From Paucilactobacillus kaifaensis (GTDB lineage: Bacteria; Bacillota; Bacilli; Lactobacillales; Lactobacillaceae): 48,426 nt of DNA. Position 1 is the stretch's first letter. Each line of letters starts with the position of its first letter. The stretch spans positions 1 to 48,426 of the forward strand of contig NZ_BJDM01000016.1 in NCBI RefSeq assembly GCF_005405145.1, in the 5' to 3' direction. The notes below the pieces were generated by a model. The model saw nothing but the letters and a program-made list of their open reading frames with translations. It did no database searches and had not been told where the DNA came from. Positions 41,696 to 48,426 of this stretch are shown piece by piece. The position numbers and the translations under genes were made by a program.

Positions 41696-42656
41696 TACCG
41701 AAACAAAAAGAAAGTTTAATGTGGGTGAGTTTTACGCCAAACTAGGACCACTAGCTGCATTACTCATACTAGTTATTTTGGTTAGTGTGCTAAATAGTTC
41801 GTTTTTGAATGTTAATAACATAATGAACTTGTTGCAGCAAATTTCTGTTAATGCATTAATTGCGTTTGGAATGCAGTTTGTTATTTTGACTGCAGGAATT
41901 GATTTGTCCGTTGGGTCCATTTTGGCGTTAAGTGGTGCGTTTGCTGCTCAGATGATTTTAATGGGGATGCCACCATTACTAGCGTTTCTAGTCGGAATGA
42001 TCGCTGGAGCAATTTTTGGTGCATTTAATGGGCTGCTGATTGCTTACGGTAAAGCTGCACCATTTATTGTAACGTTGGCTACAATGGCAATTTTTAGAGG
42101 TGCAACTTACGTTCTGACTAATGGTAACCCAATTACTGGACCAAAAATGAATAGTAGTTTTTCATTCCAGTTTTTAGGTCAAGGATACTTATTTGGAGTT
42201 CCATTCCAGGTCTACATCATGATTGTTTTGTATGCGATTGCATATCTGTTGCTACACAAAACAACCTTTGGGCGTAAAACTTATGCCTTAGGTGGTAATG
42301 AAAAAGCGGCATTTGTGGCCGGCGTTAACACTAAGAAGTTGTTAATCTTGATCTACACTATTGCTGGATTCTTATCCGCTGTTGCTGGGATGATTTTAAC
42401 TTCTCAATTAGCATCCGCACAACCTGATGCAGGTACTGGTTATGAAATGGATGCAATTGCTGCCGTTGTTTTAGGGGGAACTTCTCTTGCCGGAGGAAAA
42501 GGAAAGATGTTTGGTACTCTGGTTGGTGCTCTGATTATCGGAGTATTGAACAACGGAATGAACTTACTTGGGATTTCTAGTTTTTATCAACAAATTGTTA
42601 AAGGAATTGTAATTCTTATCGCTGTCTTACTAGATCGTAAGCAATCACAAAATTAA
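41688..42656 (+). CDS. rbsC: Ribose ABC transporter permease
   Basis: Membrane channel component of the ribose importer, 322 aa, with about 8-10 hydrophobic helices. Family features are LLQQISVNALIAFGMQFVILTAGIDLSVGSILALSG near residue 45 and MDAIAAVVLGGTSLAGGKGKMFGTLVGALIIGVLNNGMNLLG near 245, the coupling-loop region of BPD_transp_2 permeases. The first residues to 20 are cytoplasmic. ATG 41688 has AGGAGGAG upstream inside the end of rbsA, which makes translational coupling likely. It is followed by rbsB after 15 nt. Confidence 0.96.
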   Translation: MNNTETKRKFNVGEFYAKLGPLAALLILVILVSVLNSSFLNVNNIMNLLQQISVNALIAFGMQFVILTAGIDLSVGSILALSGAFAAQMILMGMPPLLAFLVGMIAGAIFGAFNGLLIAYGKAAPFIVTLATMAIFRGATYVLTNGNPITGPKMNSSFSFQFLGQGYLFGVPFQVYIMIVLYAIAYLLLHKTTFGRKTYALGGNEKAAFVAGVNTKKLLILIYTIAGFLSAVAGMILTSQLASAQPDAGTGYEMDAIAAVVLGGTSLAGGKGKMFGTLVGALIIGVLNNGMNLLGISSFYQQIVKGIVILIAVLLDRKQSQN

Positions 42657-42671
42657 CGGGGGCTTTTCAAA

Positions 42672-43619
42672 ATGAAAAAAAGTACAAAACGCTTATTAAG
42701 TTTATTCACAGTTTTTGCAGCATTTTTAATGGTGTTATCTGGCTGCGGTGCAGCTTCAGTTGGCAATAACAATAATGATAAAAAAGTTACAAAAAAAGCG
42801 GCTAAGAACGTTAAAATTGGGGTGTCATTGTCAACACTTAGCAACCCATTCTTTGTGAACGTTAAAAAGGGAATTGATACTGAAGCTAAAAAGAACAATT
42901 CTAAGGTTGAAACATTTGATGCTCAAAATGATAGTTCAAAACAAAACAACCAAATTCAAGATTTAATTACTAAAAAAGTTGATGTTATTATTGTCAATCC
43001 GGTTGATTCTGATGCAATTGTGCCAGCTGTCAAAAAGGCCAATCAAGCTGGAATTCCTGTTATTGCCTGTGACCGTGGTTCAAACGGTGGTAAGTTAATG
43101 ACAACTGTTGCTTCTGATAACGTTAAGGCTGGTAAGATGGCTGCTGAATTCTTACAAGATCAGCTTGGTGACAATGCTAAAGTAGCTGAACTAGAAGGAA
43201 CACCAGGTGCTGATGCTGCAGTTCAGCGTGGAAAAGGGTTTGACAATGCCATTAAGGGTAACCTTGACTTAGTAACAAAGCAAAGTGCTAACTTTGATCG
43301 TGCTAAAGGGCTGAACACAATGCAAAATATCTTACAAGCACACTCTGATATTAAAGGTGTCTTTGCACAAAATGATGAAATGGCATTAGGTGCGGTCAAG
43401 GCAATCAAAGATCAAGACATAAAGATTGTTTCAATTGATGGAACTCCTGATGGTATGACAGCCGTGAAAAATGGACAAATTGATGCGATTGTAGCACAGC
43501 AACCTAAGACAGAAGGAAAATTAGCTGTTCAAGCTGCCTACAAGTATTATCAAGGTAAAAAAGTTGATAAGACAATTGCATCACCAATTCATTTAGTTAA
43601 GGCTGATGATGTAAAATAA
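42672..43619 (+). CDS. rbsB: Ribose-binding lipoprotein
   Basis: Substrate-binding protein of the importer, tethered outside the membrane. The 315-aa precursor has a lipoprotein signal peptide (KRLLSLFTVFAAFLMVLSGCGAAS) with lipobox LSGC, the Cys near residue 25 being lipidated. The mature part is a type I periplasmic binding fold: KIGVSLSTLSNPFFVNVKKGI near 48, IIVNPVDSDAIVPAV near 105, VIACDRGSNGG near 130, and GVFAQNDEMALGAVKAI near 232, where Asn/Asp contacts to ribose are expected. ATG 42672 follows GGGGGC, a weak ribosome site. The gene ends the operon before a strong terminator. Confidence 0.95.
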   Translation: MKKSTKRLLSLFTVFAAFLMVLSGCGAASVGNNNNDKKVTKKAAKNVKIGVSLSTLSNPFFVNVKKGIDTEAKKNNSKVETFDAQNDSSKQNNQIQDLITKKVDVIIVNPVDSDAIVPAVKKANQAGIPVIACDRGSNGGKLMTTVASDNVKAGKMAAEFLQDQLGDNAKVAELEGTPGADAAVQRGKGFDNAIKGNLDLVTKQSANFDRAKGLNTMQNILQAHSDIKGVFAQNDEMALGAVKAIKDQDIKIVSIDGTPDGMTAVKNGQIDAIVAQQPKTEGKLAVQAAYKYYQGKKVDKTIASPIHLVKADDVK

Positions 43620-43647
43620 AAAAATAAATGTTGAAGACTAGAAATAG

Positions 43648-43681
43648 AAGCTCAGAACGCAACTTGTTCTGAGCTTTTTTA
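43648..43681 (+). terminator. Terminator of the rbs operon
   Basis: AGCTCAGAAC pairs perfectly with GTTCTGAGCT around GCAACTT, then TTTTTT. The 266 bases from here to sigH are AT-rich; I see one weak hairpin (AGCAAA/TTTGC near 43770-43786) and no promoter that I would defend. Confidence 0.93.
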
Positions 43682-43947
43682 GTCTAAAATGATATTTAAT
43701 TACTTCTGTTTAAATAGAATATGACATACATCTTTAATAACCATAAAATACTAGATGGGATAATAATGAGCAAACAAAATAATTTGCCCATTAAATTTTT
43801 ATAATGCTCACCATATATTCATAATTAGACGTATATTCAACTGATTTTGCATAATAAACATATGTTCCCTTGTATAGGAAATCTACTTGGGTATATTTAA
43901 TAGTGATAATAATTAATATCAAATTTTTTAGATTTCGGGGAGAATTT

Positions 43948-44523
43948 ATGTTTATTACTGCAGAGCACTCTGATTCTGACATGGAATTACTCACGCGATT
44001 TATCGCCGGAGATTCAGTCAGCTTTACAGCATTGTTTGAACGGTATTTACCGTTGGTACACAAAATGGGGCGCCACTATTATTTTCAAGATGTGGATCGG
44101 GAAGATTGGGAGCAAGAGGCACGGATTGTGATGTTAAAAACAATTCGGTGTTATAAGGCTAGTTTGCAAGTTGATTTTGGTTATTATTATAAGGTTAATC
44201 TGAAACACCGGGCCTATGATATTATTCGACAAGAAAATGCTGCCAAGCGAGTGCGGGAAGAAAACCGAGTTAACTTAGAAGCAGAAGGCTTTCATGAAAG
44301 CTTGATTGATTACCATCAATGCCCGCCGGATGATTGCATAATGTGTCATGAAAAAATGAAAGAGTTTTTGGCTCGCTGTTCACCGTTTGAAATTGAAGTT
44401 TTTCGACTAGTGCATTCTGGATGGTCACAAGATGCGGTTGCTCAAAAATTAAACTGTAATTGTCGCAAAATTACGAGTGCCCTCGATCGATGTCAAAAGA
44501 AATTAAACTTCCTACTACGTTAA
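43948..44523 (+). CDS. sigH: SigH/ComX-like alternative RNA polymerase sigma factor
   Basis: Sigma-70 superfamily protein of 191 aa, of the SigH/ComX type that in some lactic acid bacteria turns on DNA-uptake genes. Region 2 covers about residues 15-80 (DMELLTRFIAGDSVSFTALFERYLPLVHKMG, then QDVDREDWEQEARIVMLKTIRCYK), and region 4 lies at the C terminus (FEIEVFRLVHSGWSQDAVAQKLNCNCRKITSALDRCQKKL) as a helix-turn-helix. The linker has an unusual group of cysteines (CPPDDCIMCHEK). A longer in-frame start at 43870 is rejected because GGGGAG precedes ATG 43948 by about 6 nt. In many lactobacilli sigH follows rlmB; here the rbs operon stands between. It ends at its own terminator. Confidence 0.88.
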   Translation: MFITAEHSDSDMELLTRFIAGDSVSFTALFERYLPLVHKMGRHYYFQDVDREDWEQEARIVMLKTIRCYKASLQVDFGYYYKVNLKHRAYDIIRQENAAKRVREENRVNLEAEGFHESLIDYHQCPPDDCIMCHEKMKEFLARCSPFEIEVFRLVHSGWSQDAVAQKLNCNCRKITSALDRCQKKLNFLLR

Positions 44524-44555
44524 CAAGCGTAAATGCAATTATTTATTATTTAATT

Positions 44556-44596
44556 TAAAAAACCCACAAACTAGTGAAATAGTTTGTGGGTTTTTT
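44556..44596. terminator. Bidirectional terminator between sigH and the crcB pair
   Basis: AAAACCCACAAACTA pairs with TAGTTTGTGGGTTTT around a short loop, with A residues before and T residues after. It serves the converging sigH and minus-strand crcB genes. Confidence 0.93.
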
Positions 44597-44605
44597 AAGT
44601 GAGCT

Positions 44606-44968
44606 TTAAAGCCATATACCAATAATTGCAGCCCCTAATCCACCCATATAGGTGGCAATGCCATAAATTAAACAAGTAGAATAATGTTTGTTTTGCCACA
44701 ACATAATTAGCTCGTTATTAAAAGTAGAAAAGGTCGTAAAACCACCTAAGAACCCAGTTGATAATATTTTGATTACCCACGTTTGACTAAAGTGCCAAAA
44801 TAGCGCTGCTAAAATGATTGAACCGCTAATATTAATTAAAAAAGTAGACACAGGGAAAGTAAACTTTTTAAAATGATTACTGTGATTGAATAATTTCATG
44901 ATGGCTAGTCTGGCGCAGGCACCAAGGCCAGCAGCTAATCCGATCATTGTAGTCAATCCAACTCCCAT
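44606..44968 (-). CDS. crcB: Fluoride channel subunit CrcB/FluC (second copy)
   Basis: Small membrane protein of 120 aa exporting fluoride ions. It has four hydrophobic helices, the N-terminal GLAAGLGACARLAIM motif (the G-x2-R pattern), the pore Asn in FLINISGSIILAALF near residue 45, and the phenylalanine box GFLGGFTTFSTFNNEL near 73, which contains the Na+-binding TTFS. Two upstream in-frame ATGs (44983, 44974) exist, but the ATG at 44968 overlaps the stop of the preceding crcB gene as TAATG, with GGGAG 7-8 nt before it, so it is taken as start. Together the two likely form a heterodimeric dual-topology channel. Confidence 0.92.
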   Translation of the reverse strand: MGVGLTTMIGLAAGLGACARLAIMKLFNHSNHFKKFTFPVSTFLINISGSIILAALFWHFSQTWVIKILSTGFLGGFTTFSTFNNELIMLWQNKHYSTCLIYGIATYMGGLGAAIIGIWL

Positions 44969-45357
44969 TACCATTGCTCCCATCGTTTAAATAATTGTTT
45001 GCTGATCATAATTCCTAGCAGTGCCAAAATTATTCCGCCAATTATACTGGTTAAATCGTACAGAATAAATAAAGAATATTGTTGATGAGCTATCAATTTT
45101 AGTGCGTCAACACTTAACCCTGAAAATGTAGTAAATGCGCCAACAAAACCGACGCTTAAGCCGGAGATAATTGTGGGACTTAGCGGAAACGCAAGAGCTA
45201 GGTAGTGAACAACCAGTGAAAATAAAAAACACCCACTGAGATTAACAAGCAGTGTGCCTAAAGGAAATTGATTTGGTAGGACTAGTATTTGACTTATTAA
45301 TGAACGGCAGATACCGCCCAGTGCCCCAAAGATTAGGACAGCGAGATACTTCCTCAT
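44968..45357 (-). CDS. crcB: Fluoride channel subunit CrcB/FluC (first copy)
   Basis: First gene of the crcB pair on the minus strand, 129 aa with four membrane helices. It has GALGGICRSLISQIL near residue 11, TLLVNLSGCFLFSLVV near 35 (pore Asn) and GFVGAFTTFSGLSVDAL near 73 (phenylalanine box and TTFS). Its TAA overlaps the ATG of the second copy. In many Bacillota two adjacent unlike crcB genes encode the two halves of one channel. The upstream ribosome site is poor. I looked for the fluoride (crcB) riboswitch in the 180 bases upstream and did not see one; a TATTAT on the minus strand near 45383-45388 may be a -10 box. Confidence 0.92.
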   Translation of the reverse strand: MRKYLAVLIFGALGGICRSLISQILVLPNQFPLGTLLVNLSGCFLFSLVVHYLALAFPLSPTIISGLSVGFVGAFTTFSGLSVDALKLIAHQQYSLFILYDLTSIIGGIILALLGIMISKQLFKRWEQW

Positions 45358-45542
45358 ATTAATAGACCGATTCCTTTACATAATAGTGAAAAGTATACGA
45401 GTTTTACCTGGGAAAATAAAGATTGAATACTGTTTTTTAGTTGGGAACTTCAGTTGAATATTTTTTTGAATTTAATTAGAACAGATAATTTTAGTTATAA
45501 TTATTTTATTGCTAAACTGTAAATATAAAGCGAGGTGCAGTT

Positions 45543-46064
45543 ATGAGAAAAGTTCAATTTTATGGGGCCACTTCATTAGATGGATATTTAGCGACGACAA
45601 ATCATGACCTTCAATGGCTATTAGATACAGAGGGTGGGGAAAGTGCTAATTCAGACCGTTTTTTTAACCAGATTGACTCAACTATCATGGGGCGAAAAAC
45701 GTATGATATTACTAAAGAAATGATGAACGGAGAACTGTTCTTTCCTGATAAAACCAATTATGTGTTATCGAGAACTCGTCAGGGAACGAAAAAAGATGCT
45801 ATTTATTATCAGAAATCTCCGGTTAAATTAGTCCATGATTTATTGCAACAACCAGGTGGTAATATTTGGATTGTTGGTGGTGGTCAAATTGTTGCTGATT
45901 TACTGGCAGAGAACTTAATCGATGAATGGTGGATTCAGATTGCACCTGTATTACTGGGAGCAGGAATTCGACTTTTTCCTAGTGGCGACTATTCGACTCG
46001 GTTGGAATTAGTGGATGTAACCAGATATGATCAATTAGGCGAATTACACCTGCGGAAAAAATAA
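45543..46064 (+). CDS. RibD C-terminal/dihydrofolate reductase-like protein
   Basis: Cytoplasmic NADPH-dependent reductase-like protein of 173 aa from the RibD-C superfamily (YwjB/YyaP type). It begins RKVQFYGATSLDGYLATTNHDLQWLL, has the nucleotide-contacting TIMGRKTYDI near residue 48 and YVLSRTRQG near 78, and the glycine-rich IWIVGGGQIVADLLAENLIDEWWIQIAPVLLGAGIRLFP near 108, all typical of the family. These proteins are often called dihydrofolate reductases, but true folate reduction is usually untested; the substrate is unknown. ATG 45543 follows GCGAGGTG. The next gene starts 15 nt after the stop, so the two are probably co-transcribed. Confidence 0.87.
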   Translation: MRKVQFYGATSLDGYLATTNHDLQWLLDTEGGESANSDRFFNQIDSTIMGRKTYDITKEMMNGELFFPDKTNYVLSRTRQGTKKDAIYYQKSPVKLVHDLLQQPGGNIWIVGGGQIVADLLAENLIDEWWIQIAPVLLGAGIRLFPSGDYSTRLELVDVTRYDQLGELHLRKK

Positions 46065-46079
46065 AGGTTAAATGTAATA

Positions 46080-46928
46080 ATGGATAATAGAGATTCATTA
46101 GTTGGTTCACAAGCGTATACTGTTTTGCTAAAGCAAAAAATTAAAATCGCGAAATCCGTTGGTAATTATCAGTCTTTGTTGGAACAGATGTTGGTTCGAT
46201 TAGGGGCTTATTTTGATGATCACGGTGATTTGAAGCTGGAAAACAAGTTCGCGCCATCACTTCAGCCTAACTCAGAATTTTTTATTGTATTATCGCGATT
46301 AGTTCAATTATCTTTTCCTCAGGGACTTGCTACTGGATCTACTGACACAGAGCAACTAAGAAAGCAGATTCATCAACTACGATATTACTTGGATTTGATT
46401 AACGTTTATTATCTTCGTCATACCTACCCGAACGAAAAAAATGATTGGCAACGACTGATTTGTTATGATGTAGATTGCTATAAAAATAATCAACCAATGA
46501 GTCAACCGGAGCCGGCGAGATTGCATAATAAACTTGATAGAATACTAAATGTACCACTAACGTTGGGCTGGAACATTAAACGTGTTTATGGTTTCCATGT
46601 CGAATTTATTTTGGATTGGCAGGGAAATTTTATGTATTTTGATTTGAAAAATGCTAACCGAATTTACCCGGGGCAAATTATTAATTGTAGTTCGTTTAAT
46701 TATGCTAATCAAAATGATCAGCTTCATCGTTTTTTGGATGTTCACTATAATTCAGCCCAATCAATTAAGGATCCATCATTACGAGTGTTATTTAATCAAA
46801 ATACGTATTCGCCATCAAAAGCAAAAGTATTTAATACTATTCGTGAAGTTAAACGGCAGTGTAGATTTAATTTTGAGCGAAGAATGGCAATTTGGGTTGC
46901 TGATAAAAAAGGTCGAGAAAATAACTAA
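46080..46928 (+). CDS. Conserved hypothetical protein (possibly DUF3114)
   Basis: Protein of 282 aa with no signal peptide or membrane segment, so probably cytoplasmic. I do not recognise a function. The N-terminal two thirds look helical (KQKIKIAKSVGNYQSLLEQMLVRL; LRKQIHQLRYYLDLINVYYLRHTYP). The C-terminal part has a beta-type stretch HVEFILDWQGNFMYFDL near residue 172, then a stretch with ESFNYA-like spacing (INCSSFNYANQNDQLHRFLDVHY near 200), which from memory resembles the DUF3114 family of lactobacilli and streptococci. The end is basic (RCRFNFERRMAIWVADKKG-like). ATG 46080 is preceded by AAAGG 12-16 nt upstream, a weak fit. It follows the RibD-like gene by 15 nt and overlaps its terminator at the stop. 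Confidence 0.7.
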   Translation: MDNRDSLVGSQAYTVLLKQKIKIAKSVGNYQSLLEQMLVRLGAYFDDHGDLKLENKFAPSLQPNSEFFIVLSRLVQLSFPQGLATGSTDTEQLRKQIHQLRYYLDLINVYYLRHTYPNEKNDWQRLICYDVDCYKNNQPMSQPEPARLHNKLDRILNVPLTLGWNIKRVYGFHVEFILDWQGNFMYFDLKNANRIYPGQIINCSSFNYANQNDQLHRFLDVHYNSAQSIKDPSLRVLFNQNTYSPSKAKVFNTIREVKRQCRFNFERRMAIWVADKKGRENN

Positions 46929-46945
46929 ATTTCTCGACCTTTTTC
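46906..46945. terminator. Bidirectional terminator at the end of the hypothetical gene
   Basis: AAAAGGTCGAGAAA pairs with TTTCTCGACCTTTT around the stop codon of the 46080-46928 gene. A-rich before and T-rich after, so it can also stop the converging minus-strand gene. Confidence 0.88.
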
Positions 46946-46981
46946 ATGAATTGAAATATTTTTACACTTCTTTGAGCTAAC

Positions 46982-47332
46982 CTATTTTCGTAGGTCCTGA
47001 ATTTCTAGATTATCTTCAATTACTTCACCGTCATCAACTAAACTGAACAGATGATAATGTGGGTTAAAGTCAATTTTTAGGTTAGAGCCAAAAAATTCAC
47101 TCGAATATCCTTTGGCATAAATTGGGCCAAGATTGGAATCAATTTTGAGATCATAATCTTGCATCGGCATTTGATCGGTAATCAAGATTAGTTTGAAGGC
47201 AATTTGAAGGGCTACTAAGCCATGGTGTGAATAAGGCCCAACGCCATCATCATAACTGAGTAAAATGTTTGTGTGGTCACTTAGTTTAGGCTCTAAGATA
47301 GATAGTGCTGATTCTGAAATGGTTAATTTCAT
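46982..47332 (-). CDS. HesB/IscA-like fold protein without cysteines
   Basis: Small cytoplasmic protein of 116 aa assigned to the HesB-like (iron-sulfur biosynthesis) fold from its overall pattern: MKLTISESALSILEPKL at the start and an alternating strand pattern with SNLGPIYAKGYSSEFFGSNLKIDFN near residue 75. True IscA/HesB scaffold proteins use three conserved cysteines; this protein contains none, so it cannot hold a cluster in that way. Such cysteine-free members are common in lactobacilli and their role is unknown. A longer in-frame start at 47386 exists, but AGGAGG lies 8 nt before ATG 47332. It is a single gene between converging and diverging neighbours. Confidence 0.72.
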   Translation of the reverse strand: MKLTISESALSILEPKLSDHTNILLSYDDGVGPYSHHGLVALQIAFKLILITDQMPMQDYDLKIDSNLGPIYAKGYSSEFFGSNLKIDFNPHYHLFSLVDDGEVIEDNLEIQDLRK

Positions 47333-47473
47333 TATAATACGCCTCCTAAAGTAATATTTAATGCTAGTATAACTGCTTATAATCAAATAACAACTGTTTT
47401 GTATTACAGAGTGTTTTTGATTTTGTAGTGGATTAAATAGTGCTAAAATTGGATCCAGTTAGGAGATGTTAGG

Positions 47474-48322
47474 ATGAGTATTTTAACAGAAACTTTTACA
47501 CTAGCAAATAAGGTTGAAATTCCTAAAGTCGGGTTTGGTACTTGGCAAATTCCGGGTGGCAAGACAGCTTATGATGCCGTTGCTAATGCTTTGAAAGTTG
47601 GTTATCGTCATATTGATACTGCCCAGGCGTATGCTAATGAAAGTAGCGTCGGAAAGGCCATTAAGGATTCTGGCATTAAACGTGAGGATATTTTTGTCAC
47701 TTCAAAATTACCTGCTGAAATTAAGACATACGATGGGGCTTTGGCAGCCTTTGATAAAACGATGGATAATTTAGGTTTAAAATATCTTGATTTATATTTA
47801 ATTCATGCGCCATGGCCATGGTCTCAAATTGGGACTGACCATGATCGTGATAATGTTGAAACGTGGAAGGCCATGGAAAAAATCTATCAGAGTGGTCGTG
47901 TAAAATCAATTGGGGTGTCCAACTTTAACGTGCATGATTTAAAAAATATTTTGGAAAGTGCAACGGTAACACCGTTTGTTGATCAAATTCAATATTATGT
48001 GGGTTATACAGAACCTAAGATTACTAAGTTTGCTCAAGAACAAGGCATGTTAGTTGAAGCATATTCACCACTTGCAACCGGCGACTTAATTAATAATCCT
48101 AAGATTCAGGAAATGGCAGCTAAGTATGATGTCAGTGTTGCACAATTAGCATTACGATTCGTTATTGAAAATGGCGTACTGCCACTGCCAAAAGCTACTA
48201 GTGAAGAACATATTGAAGCCAATGCGCAATTGGACTTTTCGATCAGCGCTGAGGATATGAATATTTTAAATTCAATGCCAGATACGGCACCAAGTCACAC
48301 GCACAACGGAACCCAGGGATAA
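47474..48322 (+). CDS. Aldo/keto reductase
   Basis: Cytoplasmic NADPH-dependent oxidoreductase of 282 aa with the AKR barrel. The catalytic tetrad is visible: D48 and Y53 in YRHIDTAQAYANE, K78 in FVTSKLPAE and H111 in LYLIHAPWPW. Further AKR signatures are GVSNFNVHDL near residue 153 and LPLPKATSEEHIEANAQ near 237, the latter binding the NADP phosphate. It is like the 2,5-diketogluconate/glyoxal reductase type common in lactobacilli; the natural carbonyl substrate is not known. ATG 47474 follows AGGAG by about 9 nt. It is the last whole gene in the window; an IS3-family element starts some 35 nt after it, pointing towards it. Confidence 0.93.
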   Translation: MSILTETFTLANKVEIPKVGFGTWQIPGGKTAYDAVANALKVGYRHIDTAQAYANESSVGKAIKDSGIKREDIFVTSKLPAEIKTYDGALAAFDKTMDNLGLKYLDLYLIHAPWPWSQIGTDHDRDNVETWKAMEKIYQSGRVKSIGVSNFNVHDLKNILESATVTPFVDQIQYYVGYTEPKITKFAQEQGMLVEAYSPLATGDLINNPKIQEMAAKYDVSVAQLALRFVIENGVLPLPKATSEEHIEANAQLDFSISAEDMNILNSMPDTAPSHTHNGTQG

Positions 48323-48357
48323 ACAAAGGCGACTAATAAAATCTCTGCTATGCACTA

Positions 48358-48426
48358 GGCCCTGTCAAGTTGACAGATGAAATAATAAAAAATTGAATCT
48401 GTTTCTAAGCGGCTTCATTCCAGTAT
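48358..48426 (-). mobile_element. IS3-family insertion sequence, one end (cut by window edge)
   Basis: The sequence GCCCTGTCAAGTTGACAG (48359-48376) contains CTGTCAA-g-TTGACAG, a perfect 7-bp-arm palindrome that looks like the outer part of a terminal inverted repeat. It is followed inward by an AT-rich stretch and the C-terminal codons of a transposase. The exact boundary and target duplication cannot be set because the other end is outside the window. Confidence 0.75.
48405..48426 (-). CDS. IS3-family transposase OrfB, C-terminal end (partial)
   Basis: On the minus strand the last 21 bases read TAC TGG AAT GAA GCC GCT TAG, that is Y-W-N-E-A-A-stop, with one more base at the edge. This is the common C-terminal ending of IS3-family (IS150-like) integrase-type transposases (SPVEYWNEAA or close variants). 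The gene extends beyond the right edge of the window. Its stop codon is about 45 nt from the presumed outer end of the element, as usual for this family. Confidence 0.75.

Noticed and set aside
1-48426. CRISPR array, prophage or antibiotic-resistance cassette
   Set aside because: No regularly spaced direct repeats, no phage structural or integrase genes and no resistance genes are visible; the beta-lactamase-like protein is a wall-enzyme type with altered motifs.

Overview
The window comes from the chromosome of a low-GC Gram-positive lactic acid bacterium of the family Lactobacillaceae. The evidence is the gene content: a DtpT peptide transporter, aminopeptidase C, an Nramp Mn2+ transporter, a riboswitch-controlled Mn2+/Ca2+ efflux ATPase, a lactate permease, NAD salvage instead of NAD synthesis, and PepC, RadA, PIN-TRAM, GltX, CysS, MrnC, RlmB and SigH in a Bacillota-type order. 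No phage, CRISPR array or resistance island is visible. The species cannot be named from what I see.

Layout. 1-330: end of an rRNA operon (partial 5S, tRNA-Asn, tRNA-Thr). 331-7380: dtpT, a metallophosphoesterase, a tRNA-Tyr/tRNA-Gln pair, usp-mntH, then a divergent lactate permease with a consensus cre box. 7381-10132: proC and a nagA-nagR operon with its own operator. 10133-12804: a large hairpin element, then pncB-nadE for NAD salvage. 12805-15655: a yybP-ykoY (Mn2+) riboswitch and the P-type ATPase it controls. 15656-18600: tex, which carries a one-base frameshift near its end, sprT-like, and a tRNA-Leu with anticodon AAG. 18601-23125: a second hairpin element of the same design, then a five-gene fabH-accB-accC-accD-accA module. 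23126-29311: two transporters, a LysM-NlpC/P60 wall hydrolase, a class A beta-lactamase-like protein, a phosphoglycerate mutase and a ketopantoate reductase with a promoter-terminator leader. 29406-31949 (minus strand): pepC, rpiA and a small acetyltransferase. 32054-39635: housekeeping block dut, radA, PIN-TRAM protein, gltX, cysS, mrnC, rlmB. 39650-43680: rbsDACB ribose uptake operon lying between rlmB and sigH. 43948-48322: sigH, a tandem fluoride-channel pair, a reductase, a conserved hypothetical, a cysteine-free HesB-like protein and an aldo/keto reductase. The last 70 bases are the edge of an IS3-family insertion sequence whose transposase ends in YWNEAA.

How it works together. MntH import and the Mn2+-sensing riboswitch/ATPase export give both arms of manganese control. 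NagA/NagR and RbsDACB are sugar modules with their own operators, and the lactate permease is under apparent CcpA control. fabH plus the four ACC subunits would supply malonyl-CoA and start fatty acid chains, but the rest of the fatty acid cycle is not here.

Most worth a second look: the two related hairpin elements (10135-10249 and 18616-18781), the tex frameshift in an A7 run, tRNA-Leu(AAG), perfect 9-bp inverted repeats around two promoters (dtpT and tex), the terminator-containing leaders of tex and panE, and the divergent AccA copy. I do not claim a wholly new system.
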